Positions 1 through 13,930 of a stretch of DNA of 64,000 bases are shown piece after piece (positions within the stretch are counted from its first letter, which is position 1; every line of letters starts with the position of its first letter). Below the pieces are notes generated by a model. It saw nothing but the letters and a program-made list of their open reading frames with translations, had not been told where the DNA came from and ran no database searches. The position numbers and the translations under genes are program-made. This DNA is from Serilophus lunatus. Taxonomy: Eukaryota > Chordata > Aves > Passeriformes > Eurylaimidae. The stretch is from assembly GCA_013399895.1 (NCBI GenBank), contig VXBA01001255.1:2332207-2396206 (forward strand). The letters run 5' to 3'.

Positions 1-1254
1 CCACTGATTATTGCCTATTTAAAGCTTCCTAGTTTATGGTTTGTGGGGTTTTCAGGGATTGCTGTGTGTAAATTTTGTGTGGTTTTTATAGGATTTATAA
101 AGAGCACAGGGAAGAAGCATGTGTTGTTCGTTGGTATAGCAAACAAACAATTCATAGAAAGTGTCATATTTGTCAGACTAGAAAAATATAGCAGCAGGTA
201 AGAAAGTAGAGACCAGAAACTCCTTGAGAGTTAGAAGCAGCATAAAGACCATAAAAGAGGAGTCATTTGTGACATTCATGGTTGGAGAGATTGCTGGGCT
301 TTGAGTTTGACCTGAAGAAATACATGAATGGAGAATCAATTGTTTGTACAGGTTTAAGCAAAAATAAATGCCAGGAAGTCTGAGATGTGAGCAGGGACAG
401 GACAACAGGGTTTACATTTTAGCTTTAGGGAATAGTCAAACAGGGATACCCAGGCTGCGGTAGAGGAATAAATAGCAACAGTTAGGGAGAGGTGAAACAG
501 AGAGACAAGAAAGAAAAAAAAGTTTTTCTTAAGCAAAGCAGCATTGAAGTTAAATTTGCCTTCACCTAAACCTGTTTTGGTATTTTCTATTTTGCAAGAC
601 AAATCATGAAAATAAAGTGATTGTCTCAGTCCTACACCATGCCAAGAGGGCAGTGACACTGCGTGCCCTGTGATTGCAAGGCTCAGGACATGAGACACTG
701 TGGTGAGAAATGATCTGTCACGTCATGTGGCATCAGGCAGTGCCTCAGAGTTCACGTGGCTTGGGGCTTCTGCTGTGGTCCTGTGAGACCACTTGCTCGG
801 AGAACGTAGTTAAGCAAAAGGAATCAAGTTTCTGTTTACTTTCCTGTTAGAGATGGTTTCAGAACAATTTCCAAAGTCTGGAATGCTTCACATTTCAAGG
901 ACGTTATAACACACTCTTTTGCTTTCTACAACCGTCTATGTTTTTCCCGTTTCTAGTAGCCATCCCTGTTCTCTAAAACTGTAGCAATTTCTTATATAGA
1001 GACAAAAAATATGTTAGGAGTGAAGCTCTTAAAACACCCCCCGAAGAGCTAATGTTTCCTTCTCTTTCTTATTTCCTTTCTCTCCTCTGTTTCACTTTCA
1101 CATCAGTAAATATTGATGAAACCGAATGCTGAAGAGATAGTTTTCTCACTGTTACTCATATTAAGAGATATCAATACACCTAAATTTCAAAGTCCTACTC
1201 TGTGCATTCTCCAAGTGTGTCAAATGTGCCACTTCTTTCCCATGATTCAATGAG
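1..1254. other. Unique AT-rich non-coding sequence
   Basis: No gene, RNA or repeat that I can support. The open frames here are short, low in complexity and lack start or splice context. A slightly GC-richer patch near 715-800 has no coding signal I can recognise. Confidence 0.5.
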
Positions 1255-1385
1255 ATATTTTGATTATTTTATTATTTTTATTTATTATTTATTATTTTTA
1301 TTATATTTTATTATTTATTATTTATTTTGTTAATTTTTTCAAATTTATTATTTTCGGGGTTTTTTTTGTTATTTTTTAAACAATT
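1255..1385. repeat. AT-rich low-complexity tract (TTTATTA-like)
   Basis: Irregular tandem runs of TTATTTATTATTT-type units fill most of 1258-1330 and grade into T-rich sequence to about 1378. This is an interrupted microsatellite. The strand bias (T and A with almost no C or G) is clear by eye. Confidence 0.85.
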
Positions 1386-1875
1386 TGAGAAAAGCAATAT
1401 AAAATAAAAACAAATAATTTAAAATTGCTGAAAAAAAATATTCCAGAACTGTGCTTTTGTCCTGAGAAAGTTACAAATGGGTATTCACAGCTTGCAGTAG
1501 GAAAATTTCATGAAATTTTAAAGATTAATAGAATTATAGAGACATGGGTAGATTAGTTATACAGAAAAGACTTAAAACAGCCTTTTGTGGGGGAAATCAA
1601 ATTTCACAGAAGAGTCAATGTGTATAGGTTTAACACTGACCCAGGTAATATAGTGTGGCTCAGTTGCCAAAACTTTTTGATGTGACATGTCTTGAAGGAC
1701 TTCTGCAGTAACTAACCCGTCATGGAATGAATGTGGATGTCCTCTTTTGAATTAAGTGTCAGAAGAGAAGAAACCAAAAGAAGGAATAAATGGACAGGTT
1801 TCGCATGAAGACTCCATCAGGGGAGTTGTGCCGCATTTGAGCTCATCAATGTATCTGCAAATGGTCTGAAAAAGA

Positions 1876-1916
1876 AGCTGGAAAAAAGAAAAAAGAAAGA
1901 AAAAGAAAGAAAAAGT
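1876..1916. repeat. Purine-rich GAAA simple repeat
   Basis: Repeated GAAAAAA/GAAAGAAAAA units form a short pure-purine tract on the plus strand, a typical microsatellite seed. The minus-strand frame across it (1752-1955) is a phenylalanine/serine-rich shadow of this tract and not a gene. Confidence 0.7.
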
Positions 1917-4900
1917 TATTTCAAGTCTCCACCAGGAGCTGAAACCATGTAACAAGAGAAAGGTGTCCCTGTGGATGTCCTTTCTGCTCCCTCCCTAGTT
2001 TTCTGCCACCAAACTCATTTGCAGGGTGCAAAATTGGGGTGACCCTTGGTCTGTTGAGGTATAGGAACTGTTACAGTCCTCATCTTCTTGTTCCTCCTCT
2101 ACACAACTCTCCCCTCCGGAAATTAAAAAAAAATAAAATTAATGGAATTAAAACAGATAACATCAGTGAAAAAGCACTGTGTTATTTGGGATGTGTAGAT
2201 GCTGTGACAGGCAGCCTTACATCAGAAACATCAAAAGTGTAATGGTATTAATAGGATCACTTTCTTAGGCCTGTGAAAATGGAGATGATCTATCATTTAC
2301 AAGTGAATGACAACTCAACACTTGACTGCATAATGTGGCCACAAAATGCTTCCACAGTAATGAGTCCAGGAAATTATTGCACAGCTGTAGCACAAGCGTG
2401 GAGGAGATTAGTGGAGAATTTCAATAGATTTTTAGGTTCTCCCTTCTTAAAAATACCTTTCTTTCTCAATACTTCCTGATTGCATATAGTCAACTGGTAT
2501 GAAGGCAAGAATCAGCTATAGCAAAGTCTTGTGGATAAAATGCCAGCATATTTGGACATGCTGACAATGTAGCTCCAGGATGTAAAGAAATTGCAGTATC
2601 CAAATCAGAGGAAGAAAGACAGGATCATGATTCTGCAACCTTAGCCAGAGGAGGAAGTCTTTGAAGAAAATGATTCCCCTTAGCCCTGAGTAAATATTAC
2701 AATCTTTATTGTATTCCGTCCAATAACCTCCTGGCTGTATGAATTAGAGTTTGATTATAAATAGAGTCTGTGGAATCCTTTGTCCAACTGTGGTGGCTGG
2801 TGCTGTGTTTCTCTTGCCCTCAGGTAGAAGGCTGGCAGAGGGCAATGAATGCCTTGGGAAACTATTTCCAGACGACTGGGACAATACGTTTACAAAGTGT
2901 ATAGTGGTTAGATCTGCCCTTATCTAAAAAAAAAAATTATTTCCCTGCTTACTCAAGGCAAGAAAGTTAATTCTCAAGACAGATATTCTCATCTTTCCCC
3001 TCTGCCCCTCGGATTAAAACAGATCTGATCCAGGGTGAAGCAGTGGATTGTCCCAGTTCTGGAACTGATTCTTAGATGTGCTCCAAGAGCAAGAGACATA
3101 ACAGGAGACACACAGGCTCCTATTTGATGTTCTCAGGAAGAAGAAAAGAAAGTGTCACTGCAAAGAGGTCCCAGTTTCAATATACATATGACTAACTCTT
3201 CTAAACTATCAACATGTACTAATAAAATGCATAAAAAATCCACAATACAACCTTGGTGTAACCATCTAGAATAAGCTGGCCACGTCCTCATTTAATCCTA
3301 ATTAAAAATTACTGGAGAGGGTTTACCCTGGCTATACAAATTTACTCTTGCAGAAGATTCAGCTTAGCTTTGGGATTATGACATGTTAGATTGACTGGCT
3401 CATTTGCCACAGTAAATGAAGAGTCTCTGGATTCAGCCACCATTGACAGCAGAGTGAATTCGCTGAGGAGCTGGTCAGGAATGAAGAGAGAACATTTGTT
3501 CTGAAAGACAGAATGCAGTTCTCATTCCTGTCCCAGTCCATTGCAAGTGCTTTCCCCAGCCAGTGGAGATGATCTGCTTTGCCACTTGAAATGAACAAAC
3601 ACAATCTTTTTCTTAAATGAAAAATGTTGTAGTGAAAACAATTTAACAGGCCATAGGATATACTATAGATCTTCGTTGAAGTGAACTAACTTCACTATAA
3701 CTAGAAAGAAAAGAGATTTCCTGGTGCTAATTTCAATGTTAAGAGTTGAAGTGTAAGGAATGCAATGGAGTGCACGTATGCTTGCACAGGGCATGATGGC
3801 ATTTGACTTTGCCATTACCTGCTATATTGAGATATCCAGACATATAGTTGGGAATCAAGTGAATTTGAGGAACATGTGCCAGAGAGTGTAGGCTCCTGAA
3901 ATTACAGATTAAAAATATCATACTTCTAAACTTAGTGCTAAATGAGTAGAAAAAGACAGATGAAACTTGATGACTTTGTACGTGATGATAATATGAAGCT
4001 GTGGAATGTGATGATCACATGTAAAAAATAAGGAAAATATTTTTCTCTGATTCAGTTTCTAACTCAGAATTTAAATTCTTTCTTGAAAGACCACTGATAA
4101 GTGGACATTTTAGTAAGGAGAGAACCTGCCTAATTTAACACAATTCAGAGAATATGTTTTACAAAATATTTTAGAGCATATGTGGATAGGCAACTGAGAA
4201 TGAGTGCAAGTTGAATGTCAGAGGAACGATTCTACCAAAATATTTTCTCTCTTTTATTACGTTATCATTAATATAATACTGCTTTAATCTTATGGTAACT
4301 GGTAATTATTATTACCTGCAAAAATAGAACAGATTTGTAGCAGACTACTTCTAGTTTTTTATATAAGGACTTGAGCTCCTAGAGAAGCCTCATGAGTTGG
4401 CCACGACCGCTATGACAGAGCTGCAGGGTAACAGCATCCAGAGTGAATCAGATGCAGGAAAGGGGCATATGAAGAAATACTATCCATTTGCTGGCTGCCC
4501 AAACACTCACTCCTCAGTCCTACTTTGACTGCTGTACCAGAAGGCTTTTGTTCTTACAACAGCTTTCCCTGAGGCCTCACCTTTCACTGCACAGACTTAT
4601 GTCCTCTGTGTGCTATAATGAATTAGCATTACTTTGCTGCACATGCAGCATCGCCTTTGACCTGATCTGTTCTCGTATCACCTGGGGAGAAGTGTTTTCT
4701 ACAATGCTAGACGCAAGAAAAGACAGCATCTGACATGAGTACCCTTTTAAGTATAAAGGAACTGGTACTATAAAATGATTTATACAGTTCCTTGGCATTT
4801 TCAGTTCCAAGATGAACTGCTTTGGAGTATATGATAAAGCCCTTTATCAAACCTGACTTTATGTGTCTGCTTACAGCCATAAAAAGAAAGGTGTTGGAAC

Positions 4901-5225
4901 ATAATCTCCTCAGTTCTCCCCAAGAGAAGATAAGGACAGTTTGTTCAGTACAATATTTGATGCTAGCTGTGGGATTTGTTTCTGGATTATCAGTTTGCAA
5001 TTAAGGAAGTTATTAATGCTGAGAAGTAATTTTGAGCTCAATCCATAATCAACTTTAATAGACAAAAGTGCACTCAACAAAAGAGAGAATACAAGTGTCT
5101 ACTTTGCCAATTACTCTACTGGTGTGATAAAGTGTGACCCGCATCCATGGAAGACCACTAATTGCATGGCCTTGTCTATGAGGCAGTCAGAGTTTTTTGG
5201 ACAGCCACTTTTTTTTTTCTTTACT
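1917..5225. other. Unique non-coding sequence
   Basis: AT-rich single-copy sequence. I see no convincing exon, RNA gene or transposon. Frames of 60-97 codons occur on both strands but overlap each other, show no recognisable domain and lack flanking splice or promoter signals. Confidence 0.45.
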
Positions 5226-5565
5226 TTACAGAATCGGTATGGAGAAGGTTGGAAGGGACCACAGTGATTCATGTGGTCTAACCTCCTTGCCCACGCAGGC
5301 CCATCCTAGAGCACATGGCACAGGATTTCTTCCAGATGGTTCTTGAATATCTCCAGTGAGGGAGACTCCACATCTTCTCTGGGTAATATGTTCCAGTGCT
5401 CAGTTGCCCCCACAATAAAGAAGTTCTTCCTCATGTTCAGGTAGAACTTTCAGTGCATCAGTTTCTGCCTATTGCCTCTTGTCCTATTGCTTGCCATCAC
5501 CAAGAAAAGCCTCGCTCTATTCTCTTGACACCCTCCCTTCTGATACTTGCAGATATTGATCCTCT
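5226..5565 (-). mobile_element. CR1 LINE fragment, 3' end
   Basis: On the plus strand the segment opens with an ACAGAATCGG-type tail and GGTTGGAAGGGACC. Further in come TTGAATATCTCCAG, CTTCTCTGGG, GTTCCAGTGCTCA and AAGAAGTTCTTCCTCATGTTC. These are, in order, reverse-complement hallmarks of the 3' end of avian CR1, so the element lies on the minus strand and is 5'-truncated near 5565. It has many substitutions, so it is an old copy. It carries no intact reverse transcriptase. The plus and minus frames across it are shadows of the repeat. Confidence 0.9.
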
Positions 5566-8500
5566 CTGTTTTTTCTAGAGGTGGAAATGAAAATTCTACT
5601 GGTGGGAATTCTAACAGTGTTAAGTGGAAAACATCCTTGTTCAGTATATGGTTGACAGCATTCCCCATGTCCCTGAAAGAAAAAAAGTGCTTCTTCATTA
5701 CTGAATCTCAGTGAGTCATCTGTTTTTGGGAATCTGCCCACTTCAATGTTTCTTGGAAGGCTAAACTTTCAATCTTTAGAAACATGATTTCATGAAATAC
5801 GATTTTCTTGTGAGCTTGAAACAGCGTTCAGAGGATCAGTCTCCTGTTGACTACAGATTTTTGCATCAGAGCCATTATTTTGTTGGGTTTTTTTTGATTA
5901 TGATTTTTCAGTGAGCTTTTCTGAAATATCCAGATATGGTTTGGCTTCATGCAATCAGGAACATTGGCCTCGCTGATCCAGACAGCTGTCTTGGGCCTGT
6001 GAGGCAAGGTAATCTCACTAATCACCAATATCGCTTTCGCTAGCTCCTTGTTTATCACCTTTGGATCATAACATGCCACCAAGCTAATTGCTGCTGGGTG
6101 TGCAGCAAAGCCCAAGAAGGCTCAGCATCAGGCTGGGTGGGAGGAAACGTACCTCAGTGACTGTTCATAGTGAGGCAATTATCAGCAAACCATGAGAAAA
6201 ACCTAGGAGAAAGTCAGGCAGCCATCACTTCCCTGACAGTAAGGGAGCCTCACCAACCGATGAGAAACATCACTTGTTTTCCAGTGGCAATTACTTGAAT
6301 AAATGCCAAGCAGTGTGACTTACCTGACAATTGTGAGACTACACCACAGAGCCCACCCAGCTCAGCGACAGTTAACAGCAGCATTAGTCAGCATTAGTTT
6401 TCTCCCACACACCCACTACGGGAAACGATGAGAGAAGTTATTTTAGTTCCTGGATTTACAACAGTGGTAAACAAGCTGTTTGAATTCCACACCACCAAGG
6501 AATATTTAATGTCTATCTCCAACAGCTGATTATGCAACAAGCCAGATAGAAGGTGTCAACTGAATCACTGCTGAAGTGATGATGAAATAAAACATAAAGG
6601 TAAAAGGTTATAAAGATAGGATAAGACTTGCTCTCTCATTTCCTCCTTGAATGTAAGGGAACTGGCAAAGTTATTTAACTGCCCCTGAATCATTGTAGAC
6701 ATAATTTTTCATCTTTCAATGGGAGAAATGCTCACTTTATTAAAAATATTATGAAGAAAATTATTTTAGATGACCAGAAAATTAAATACATTACTTTTCC
6801 TCTGATATTTCTATTGCCCCTCTTCTCCCACTTCATTCCTTCTCCTGCTCTGTACAAAGTACAAAGCCTTTGTACTTTTTCAAACATCAGAACCATTAAG
6901 CCTGGCTTTTCAAAACTAGTTAAAATTTTTGAAATTACAAGTGGTTCAAATGAACAGCAGTTCTCTTTCAATCATGAATTCTGCTACTTTTTACTGGTTG
7001 AGGAAAGTGACAAGGAAAGCAATAAGGCAAAACACTAAAAGTTGCAACCAGAGCTCGATTATAAGTAATAATTTTTGAATAAAAGAATTGTTAACTAATT
7101 AGTAAAAAGTCAGTAATAATTTACAGACTGTATTTGCCGCCAAGCCTCCACACCCCTGAAAAGCTGCTTGTCCCCAGCAGTACTGAAATCACTCCAACAC
7201 AAGTACATTAAGCACATGAACAGTTCTGACAGGTGGCAGAGTAATAATTTGTTTGGTAAGATCACTTATGCTTTATTGAATTCACCTATTGGCTGACCAC
7301 CACCTCCATCAGGAGCCTTTCCAGCTGTCAGATGCAGAGACATGACCTCAAGTCTGGCATCAAATCAAAAGGCCCTCCCTGCTTCTTTACTAGAGTGGCA
7401 AAATGAAAATATCAAGCAAGCAGAAGTGTCCTGCCACTCTGACTTACACCATGTGCAGTGCAGACTCAGAATTAGCATTTTTTCAGCAGCAAGAGCCAAG
7501 CATGGCTCTGCCAAGTTTTAACAGATTAATGTGCTCTGAACACGTCTGAAGTGCTTAACAGTTTGATTGGCAATGGCAGGCAATACAATTTTAATAAAAT
7601 TTGAGCGTTTTTCTCTTTCCAGGTGTAAAAGCTTCATGAGTACAACAACATGCAATCTCTTGCATTCACTTTTTCATGCAGATTCAATGGAAATTATGGT
7701 GTGGCAGTAGCAAACTGATATGACAATAAACTGAGATAAATTGCAAATTTACCAGTGAAATACTGAAGAGAAGAAGAATTTGTCTTCATTACTGTAAAAT
7801 GGGAGAAACAGTCTACTTTTCTACAGTGGAGCCTGAGATAAGCCCTTTGTTTTGGCCACACGTATACACAGCAATTACAGTAAATAGGCCATAATAGAAA
7901 GACATGTTAATCTATTTTCTGAGGGACAAGGCAAATGTTGGCCAGCTTCTCCTGTCTCAGCATTGCATTGCAACCTCCGCATAAAAAATGCATTGTATGG
8001 AATAAATGGAACACGACTAACTGATGAATATCACAAAACAGGCACATCAAGAGCTTTTCTGCACTGTTGGATAATGTTTGAGTATTTGCTAGTGATAGAT
8101 GGTAGGCCATGTCACACGTATTTGTGTACCCTGGATGGAGGATTGCTTGATGTCACACACACAACTGTTGTCTTTGTTGTTTTGCATCATTCTTACAGCT
8201 TTGAGGGTCTCTGTGTGTTTAATCATTTGTGCAGAGACTGAGGCAGGTACTCAAGAGCGTGCTGGAAGGGAAGATAAATAAAATTTTAACTGGTCTTAAT
8301 CCCAGCAAAGGCACACTCTGTGATGACTTAGCTGTTGTTAGCGGTCTAGGTCTCATATTCCCACATTAACATCAGGTCTGAAGACATGAGGTGTTAAGTG
8401 GTAACATCCTGAGGCCTAATAAATGAATACACCAATATGCATGGCCTAATTCCCTCCACAGTGAATACTGGTGACAAGGCACAATGTCTGTCAAATGCCA

Positions 8501-10943
8501 GCAAATTGATTTTGAGCTGAAGTACTCTTCATATCAGCCTGTATTTTTCTTTTGCCCAGACCAAAAGCTGCATCAGGCTGAAGGTTTCTCTTTACAGTGG
8601 CAGAGCACCAGAACTGTGTATCCCATCAAGAGACTGCTCTGGCACGCACAGCTCTGCATTCATGTCTGTCTCAACCCCTTATTCCTAACTGAGTGCTCTA
8701 GCCTGCTACTGAAAACTCCTCTGGACACTTCAGCTACCATTTTAAATGAGAGCACAAAAAAGGTAAAAAAACAGGAAGATTTCTCTGCTCTTGGGAGAAA
8801 TTCAAGATTATCACAAAAGCCCAGACTAAGGAATATGGAGGTATGTTAATAATGAGCTTTGCTCTCAACAGTTTCCTTTGCCTGTCTGTAGGGCCCTCAC
8901 TGTTCTGACTCCCTGAGATCCCTTTCTATAGATCTTTTTCTATGACTACATCCATACATACCTGAGCTCTGGGTCACACTCTGACTCTGAGCTATGGAAA
9001 TAAGACTCAAGTCCTTACTATTGTGTGACACTGTAATTCCTTCACATGGCAAGTGCATCCTGGCCCTGCGCAGGTGGTGAATTGCAAACATTTTCTTCTG
9101 AAGGCAAATCAATACACCAGAACTACCCTACTGCACATCTTTGGATGCTTAATGAGCCAAGATGCTCATTACCATCCTTTCTGTAGGAACCTGAGATAAA
9201 ACATTCCAGCTTTTATTGGCTCAGGCTAGAGCCTCAGTTTACAACTATGAAATAACATTTCTTTTAGACCTACGATTTTTTTCTTCCCCACTTCTTATTG
9301 TGCCTTCCTATGCCCTCAGAGGAATTTGTTCTTGTTTGCCGAAATATCTGCTATCTGGACTACTTCCAAACATCAACCGTAAGCCTGATTAATTATCAAG
9401 GAGATCATCACAATTTATAATAAGTTGTGTGCTAATTACACATACCCTATGAGTATTTTCCTCTCATTTGTCTTATGAGTGTTCATTTCGCAGACTGATA
9501 GTGAACACAAGTGCAACCAAGTACTGTGGACTGTCAAAGGCACGGAGGGATTGGGCTCTTAATTAAAACTGTTTTTTTGCTTTACATTACGAGTGCTACT
9601 ACTCATCTTGCTTCCAGAAAAGGCTGTTTATTAAAAACATATTATTCCCAAGAGACAGATAAAAGACACTAAGACACTCTGGGAACACCAAGAATCACTT
9701 AGTACTGAAAACTATTTCATACCCACACTGAATTACAGTCTATGAAAAATATGCCCCTGTTAGACCTGAAGAGCAATACATCCTCATTCAGACAAGTACA
9801 AAGTTTTTCTCCTCTCTCTGAGCCATAATCCAAAGAATTGGAGAAAAGAAACCACAGACTCAAATTGTGATTGGCCTAGATTCTCTCACTAAAGCTGTCT
9901 ATAGAGGATGCAAATCATTTCTGTAGTTGTGAAGCCCAATGAAGTTGTCTGTGAGGGGACATCAGGTAGAAGACAGTTTTTTTCACTGGTAACTTCGTGG
10001 GTAGATGAGAGTCTGCATTTTGAAAGTGAGAAATGATCTACTTATATTTTTAAAGAGCATCTCCTTCCTCCTCACAATCTAAAAAAACCCAGTACTCATG
10101 GTTTTAACACAAGAAAAATGTGGGTAGAAGTACCTCAGCAGCCATTGCTTCTGAGAAAATAAGTCTTTTATTTGGCACCAACATTCTGCTGACAATTTAT
10201 GATCTGGTTTGGGATGGATTTCCTTTGGTAGGATATAGGTGTACAGGGCGATTACCTTTGAGAATGATAACTTTATGTCAAAAAACAGTCCTGCTTCTCT
10301 CAAATCTATTCAACATCCTATTACTTTAAATTTCCTTTTTATACTGCTTTTCAGATCATCACCTGTTTCACTCCTTTCAATATCTTGACTAAGTTTCTGA
10401 TGAATGTGCTAGTTTTGGTGAGATCTCTTTTTTCCTCTAAAAAGCCCCAAATTAAATTACTGTAGAGTTGTGCCTCTGTGCGTGTGTGTGCACTCCCCTT
10501 TCCTCACCTCAATAAATCCACTAATCTTAGTGATGAAATTCAAAAAATCATTTTCAACAAGAAACAAACTTACTTACTCACAACTGTCACCTTTTGGAAA
10601 TAACAGGAATAAAGATGACCTCTTGTAGAAAGTCTAAAAAGGCTTTTTTTTTGGTTGTTTTTTCCATTTTCATATCCCAAAAGAGATAATTACAACTCAT
10701 GTAATTTCTTGTTCACTAGTTCATAACTCCATGACTCAGGTGCCATGTTCCTCTATTCAGCATGACCTTACAGGATTTACATTACAATAACATGAAACTG
10801 CAATTACGAATAGTTGAAAAGTCAAAAAACTTGTCTCCTGAAACACAAGTTTCGCCCGTCAAAGTGACTTTCTTTTAATTGGTCAAAACATGTTGCAGCA
10901 GGAACAAACTGGTTGGTCATAAAGTATGTTAACTTCACAAATA
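5566..10943. other. Unique sequence with conserved-non-coding-like stretches
   Basis: No gene recognised. Parts (about 6240-6560, 7130-7620 and 9330-9500) are free of repeats and dense in homeodomain-like TAAT cores and E-boxes. Examples are TGACAG at 7227-7232 overlapping CAGGTG at 7230-7235, and an inverted CCAAT (ATTGG) at 7288-7292. That texture suits conserved regulatory DNA, but conservation cannot be seen from one sequence. A minus-strand frame at 5828-6115 (95 codons) has no recognised domain. Confidence 0.3.
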
Positions 10944-10944
10944 C

Positions 10945-11272
10945 CTGGAGAAGAGGAGGCTGAGGGGTGACCTTATCCCTTTCTACAACTACCTGAAAGG
11001 AGGTTGTAGCCAGGTGAGGGCTGGTCTCTTCTCCCAGGAAACCTGCAAAAGGACAAAAGAGCATAGCCTCAAGCTGAGCCAGGAGAGATTTAGGGTGGAC
11101 ATTAGGAAAAATTTCTTCATAGAAAGGGCAATTAGATATTGGAATGGGCTGCCCAGGGAGGCGTTTGAATAATCATCCCTGAAGGTGTTCAAGGAAAGTC
11201 TGGATGAGGTGTTTGGCCATAGGTTGTACTTGACCTTAGAGGTCTTTTCCAACTCAACTGATTCTGTAATGT
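10945..11272 (+). mobile_element. CR1 LINE fragment, 3' end
   Basis: Reads in the CR1 sense direction. The order is CTGGAGAAGAGGAGGCTGAG, then ACAACTACCTGAAAGGAGG, GTCTCTTCTCCCAGG, AGGAAAAATTTCTTCAT, GGGCTGCCCAGGGAGG, GGTCTTTTCCAACTCA and the tail GATTCTGTAAT. This is the classic 3' end of an avian CR1, 5'-truncated. The tail is a single degenerate copy of the terminal ATTCTRTG repeat. No coding capacity remains, and frames on either strand are incidental. Confidence 0.93.
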
Positions 11273-13930
11273 ATTACCAGCTGTGTATTCATCAGAGAGA
11301 GGAAAATGAAACCAGTCTTTCTCAACCAGAAATTTCAGTACTGCACAACTCTCCTGTAAGTAGCTGACTCTGTCCTTGGCCTGCCCTTGCCACAGTGCAT
11401 TGCTTTACTCTTGCTTTCCCACTCCCATTCTGCCAAGCAGAACTGCAATCAGGTAACATTGCTGTCAAGTGTCTTTTTGTCCTATTAGTATCAACCTGAA
11501 TACAGAGCAGACAGTGAGTTTGCTGACACCCATACTTAAATTAGAATAATCCTTTTTATCCAGTACGTTTGTTTTAGTGACCTTGATGACATATTTATAA
11601 AATTCATTTTTTTCTGAGAAAGAGGCTGGTTTGTGTTTGCTCAGGTTAAAATATATGTTCCTATGCCTGGCTAATTTTAAACTACCTAGGTCTCGCTGGT
11701 CATCTAAAAATAAGCTGCTAATGTTCACATTTAGTATACATAGATTCATCATTTGACCAAATGTGGTAGCATAAAGAGATCCTTATCAAGTATTTGTCTT
11801 CTTCTATAGAGGCAAGAATGACTTTAAAATACACAACAAAAGCATAAACAGACTACTTCCTGTTTGCAAAACACCATGAACAGAAACTAATGTTTTCATG
11901 CAAATAGAGTCTGGACTAAGGACACATTCAGACTTCTCCTAGAAGTGATCAAACAATAATGGTTTTTACCTCCTTGAAAGGGTCTGGTTAATCATACCCC
12001 CTGTACGGCAAGAATGGAGAATAGTTTGAAGGAAAAAATAATGTTGGAATATAAACAAAAAAATTCAGATCCTAGAAATATTATTGAAAGGTTTTTCTTA
12101 ATTTGGCATAATTAAAACATCAAAGCAATCAAACCAGAAGCACTTTCTAAAGATAAGTCCAAAATATCTAGGCTATCTTATTCCCAAAGATTTTAGATTT
12201 CTTCTTCCTCAGTGGTCCTAGCTCAGAGGAGAGAGCTCAGAGGATCTGGACTGCTCAAACACAACAAACACTTAGACCAGAACAGACCTGGATTTTGACT
12301 ATCCAGGCTTTCTCAAATGAAGCATACCAAGCTGGCTAAGACAAAATGCTATAGGGTCACCCAACATTCAGACAGACGGGCTGTGAAGGCTTTGGCAAAA
12401 TGTTTTCATCTACTGGGCATTTCATTGATGAAAACTGGAATGGAAAACGTGTTCATGAGATAAGACCTTATCAAACTTGTATCTGTCACAGTTTAAAAGA
12501 ATGTCAGAAGAAGTAGAATTAAGACTATATTTTTTTATTGATTCGTGTCACAAATGCCCATCTCAGTGGACTTAATAATTTTTAGTAAGGGATGAGCTGG
12601 TGGTTGAAGCCTCTTTTTCTCACCTTCTATTCTTTTCCCAAATCCAGTAGGAACTTTGTATCTTTGAGAAAACTATTTCTTCAAACCCCGCAGACAACTG
12701 CATCATTCCTGAGTTACTGGGAAAAAACAGAAAGAATGGTATACAGAAACACACAAAGCACATCACCATATCAAAAAACTTTTGGTTTAAAAGCCTGTAA
12801 AACAGACATTTACCAGTACAGGAAGTACTCATGTTTTCCTTCTACAGCTGTATATCTAAATTAATGTGCTCCATCCCCACACTGTTATTCTATAGATAGG
12901 CAAAAGCATCAGGTTAACCATGTTGGACAGAAAATAATTAAAATCCAATTAGCAGCAATTTTGGTCACCTAAGGTTTTAAGAATTAATCCTAAAGACCTC
13001 AGTGCAGCTGTTTGGAAAGTAGTCAGGTTCTACTTATTCGATGAACTGAAATATGTAAGCCCTTGTTTTGAAAACCTCTCAAGAAATACTTCTGTATAAC
13101 AAACTGTGGATAGCAATGGGATATTTTTAGTGTCACGTTTGAGTGCATTGCAAGTCTGTTTGCATTCCTCCAGAAGAGAATGAGTCATTACCCACAAAGT
13201 AGATGCGCAATAAATTTAACTTTCTTTTCCGCTCATGCAATACTATGAAGCAAAACACTTTCCTGAAATGTACAGTTTATTAAAGTTCATTCTTCACTGA
13301 TACTACAGCTTTTAATTTAGTATTTCTCTCACCACTGTACCTAGTAGGCATGGTTCCCATCCATCACAGACATTCACATGACATTAATACTGTAATTGCA
13401 GACGTTAATACAGCCTACCTATACAATAAAAATGCAGCACAGATTTCAGGGAGAGCTCTGTACCCCACAAAAGTTTGAAGTCCTGACTGTGTTTCACATC
13501 TTACACAATTTTTTAAAGCTTTTCTTTGGCTGCCTTTAGCTATTTCCCTGTTTTGACTAACAGCTCCCACACTGCTTCTTTAAGTAATTAACAGTTCTCT
13601 TTTTTCAAATTTTGCCAGTATTCACCCAGCATCTACGGTAGCAGAGTCCCAACTGCACAGTTGTACCCTACAGAAATAGAAATAATAAACACATCTTTGT
13701 TTTTCCTTTCTGAAAATGTGGTTTATAGCTGATACTTCCTTAAATATTCAAATGAAAAAAAGTGCTGTAAGTATGTCTTCATCAGATTGTGATAGAAAAG
13801 GCTCTGCCTGTATGACAGTATGAAAAGCCATTGTAAGACATAGCTTCCCGCAAAACAGAAGATGTGGTGCTTCATGGTTTCAGCTGAGCATGTGAATTTC
13901 CCAACATTTCAGAGCTTTCTGCAGCAGCAG
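11273..13930. other. Unique non-coding sequence
   Basis: AT-rich sequence with scattered short frames on both strands (for example 11465-11752 minus and 12592-12864 plus). None has a recognisable domain or matched splice sites. I see no repeat or RNA structure. Confidence 0.45.

Noticed and set aside
5828..6115. 95-codon minus frame with a plausible-looking middle
   Set aside because: It ends in an A-run-driven lysine/asparagine stretch. No donor or poly(A) signal was found and no family was recognised.
8484..8849. 121-codon plus-strand frame
   Set aside because: No domain, no matched splice sites or poly(A) signal, and composition like the surrounding non-coding DNA.
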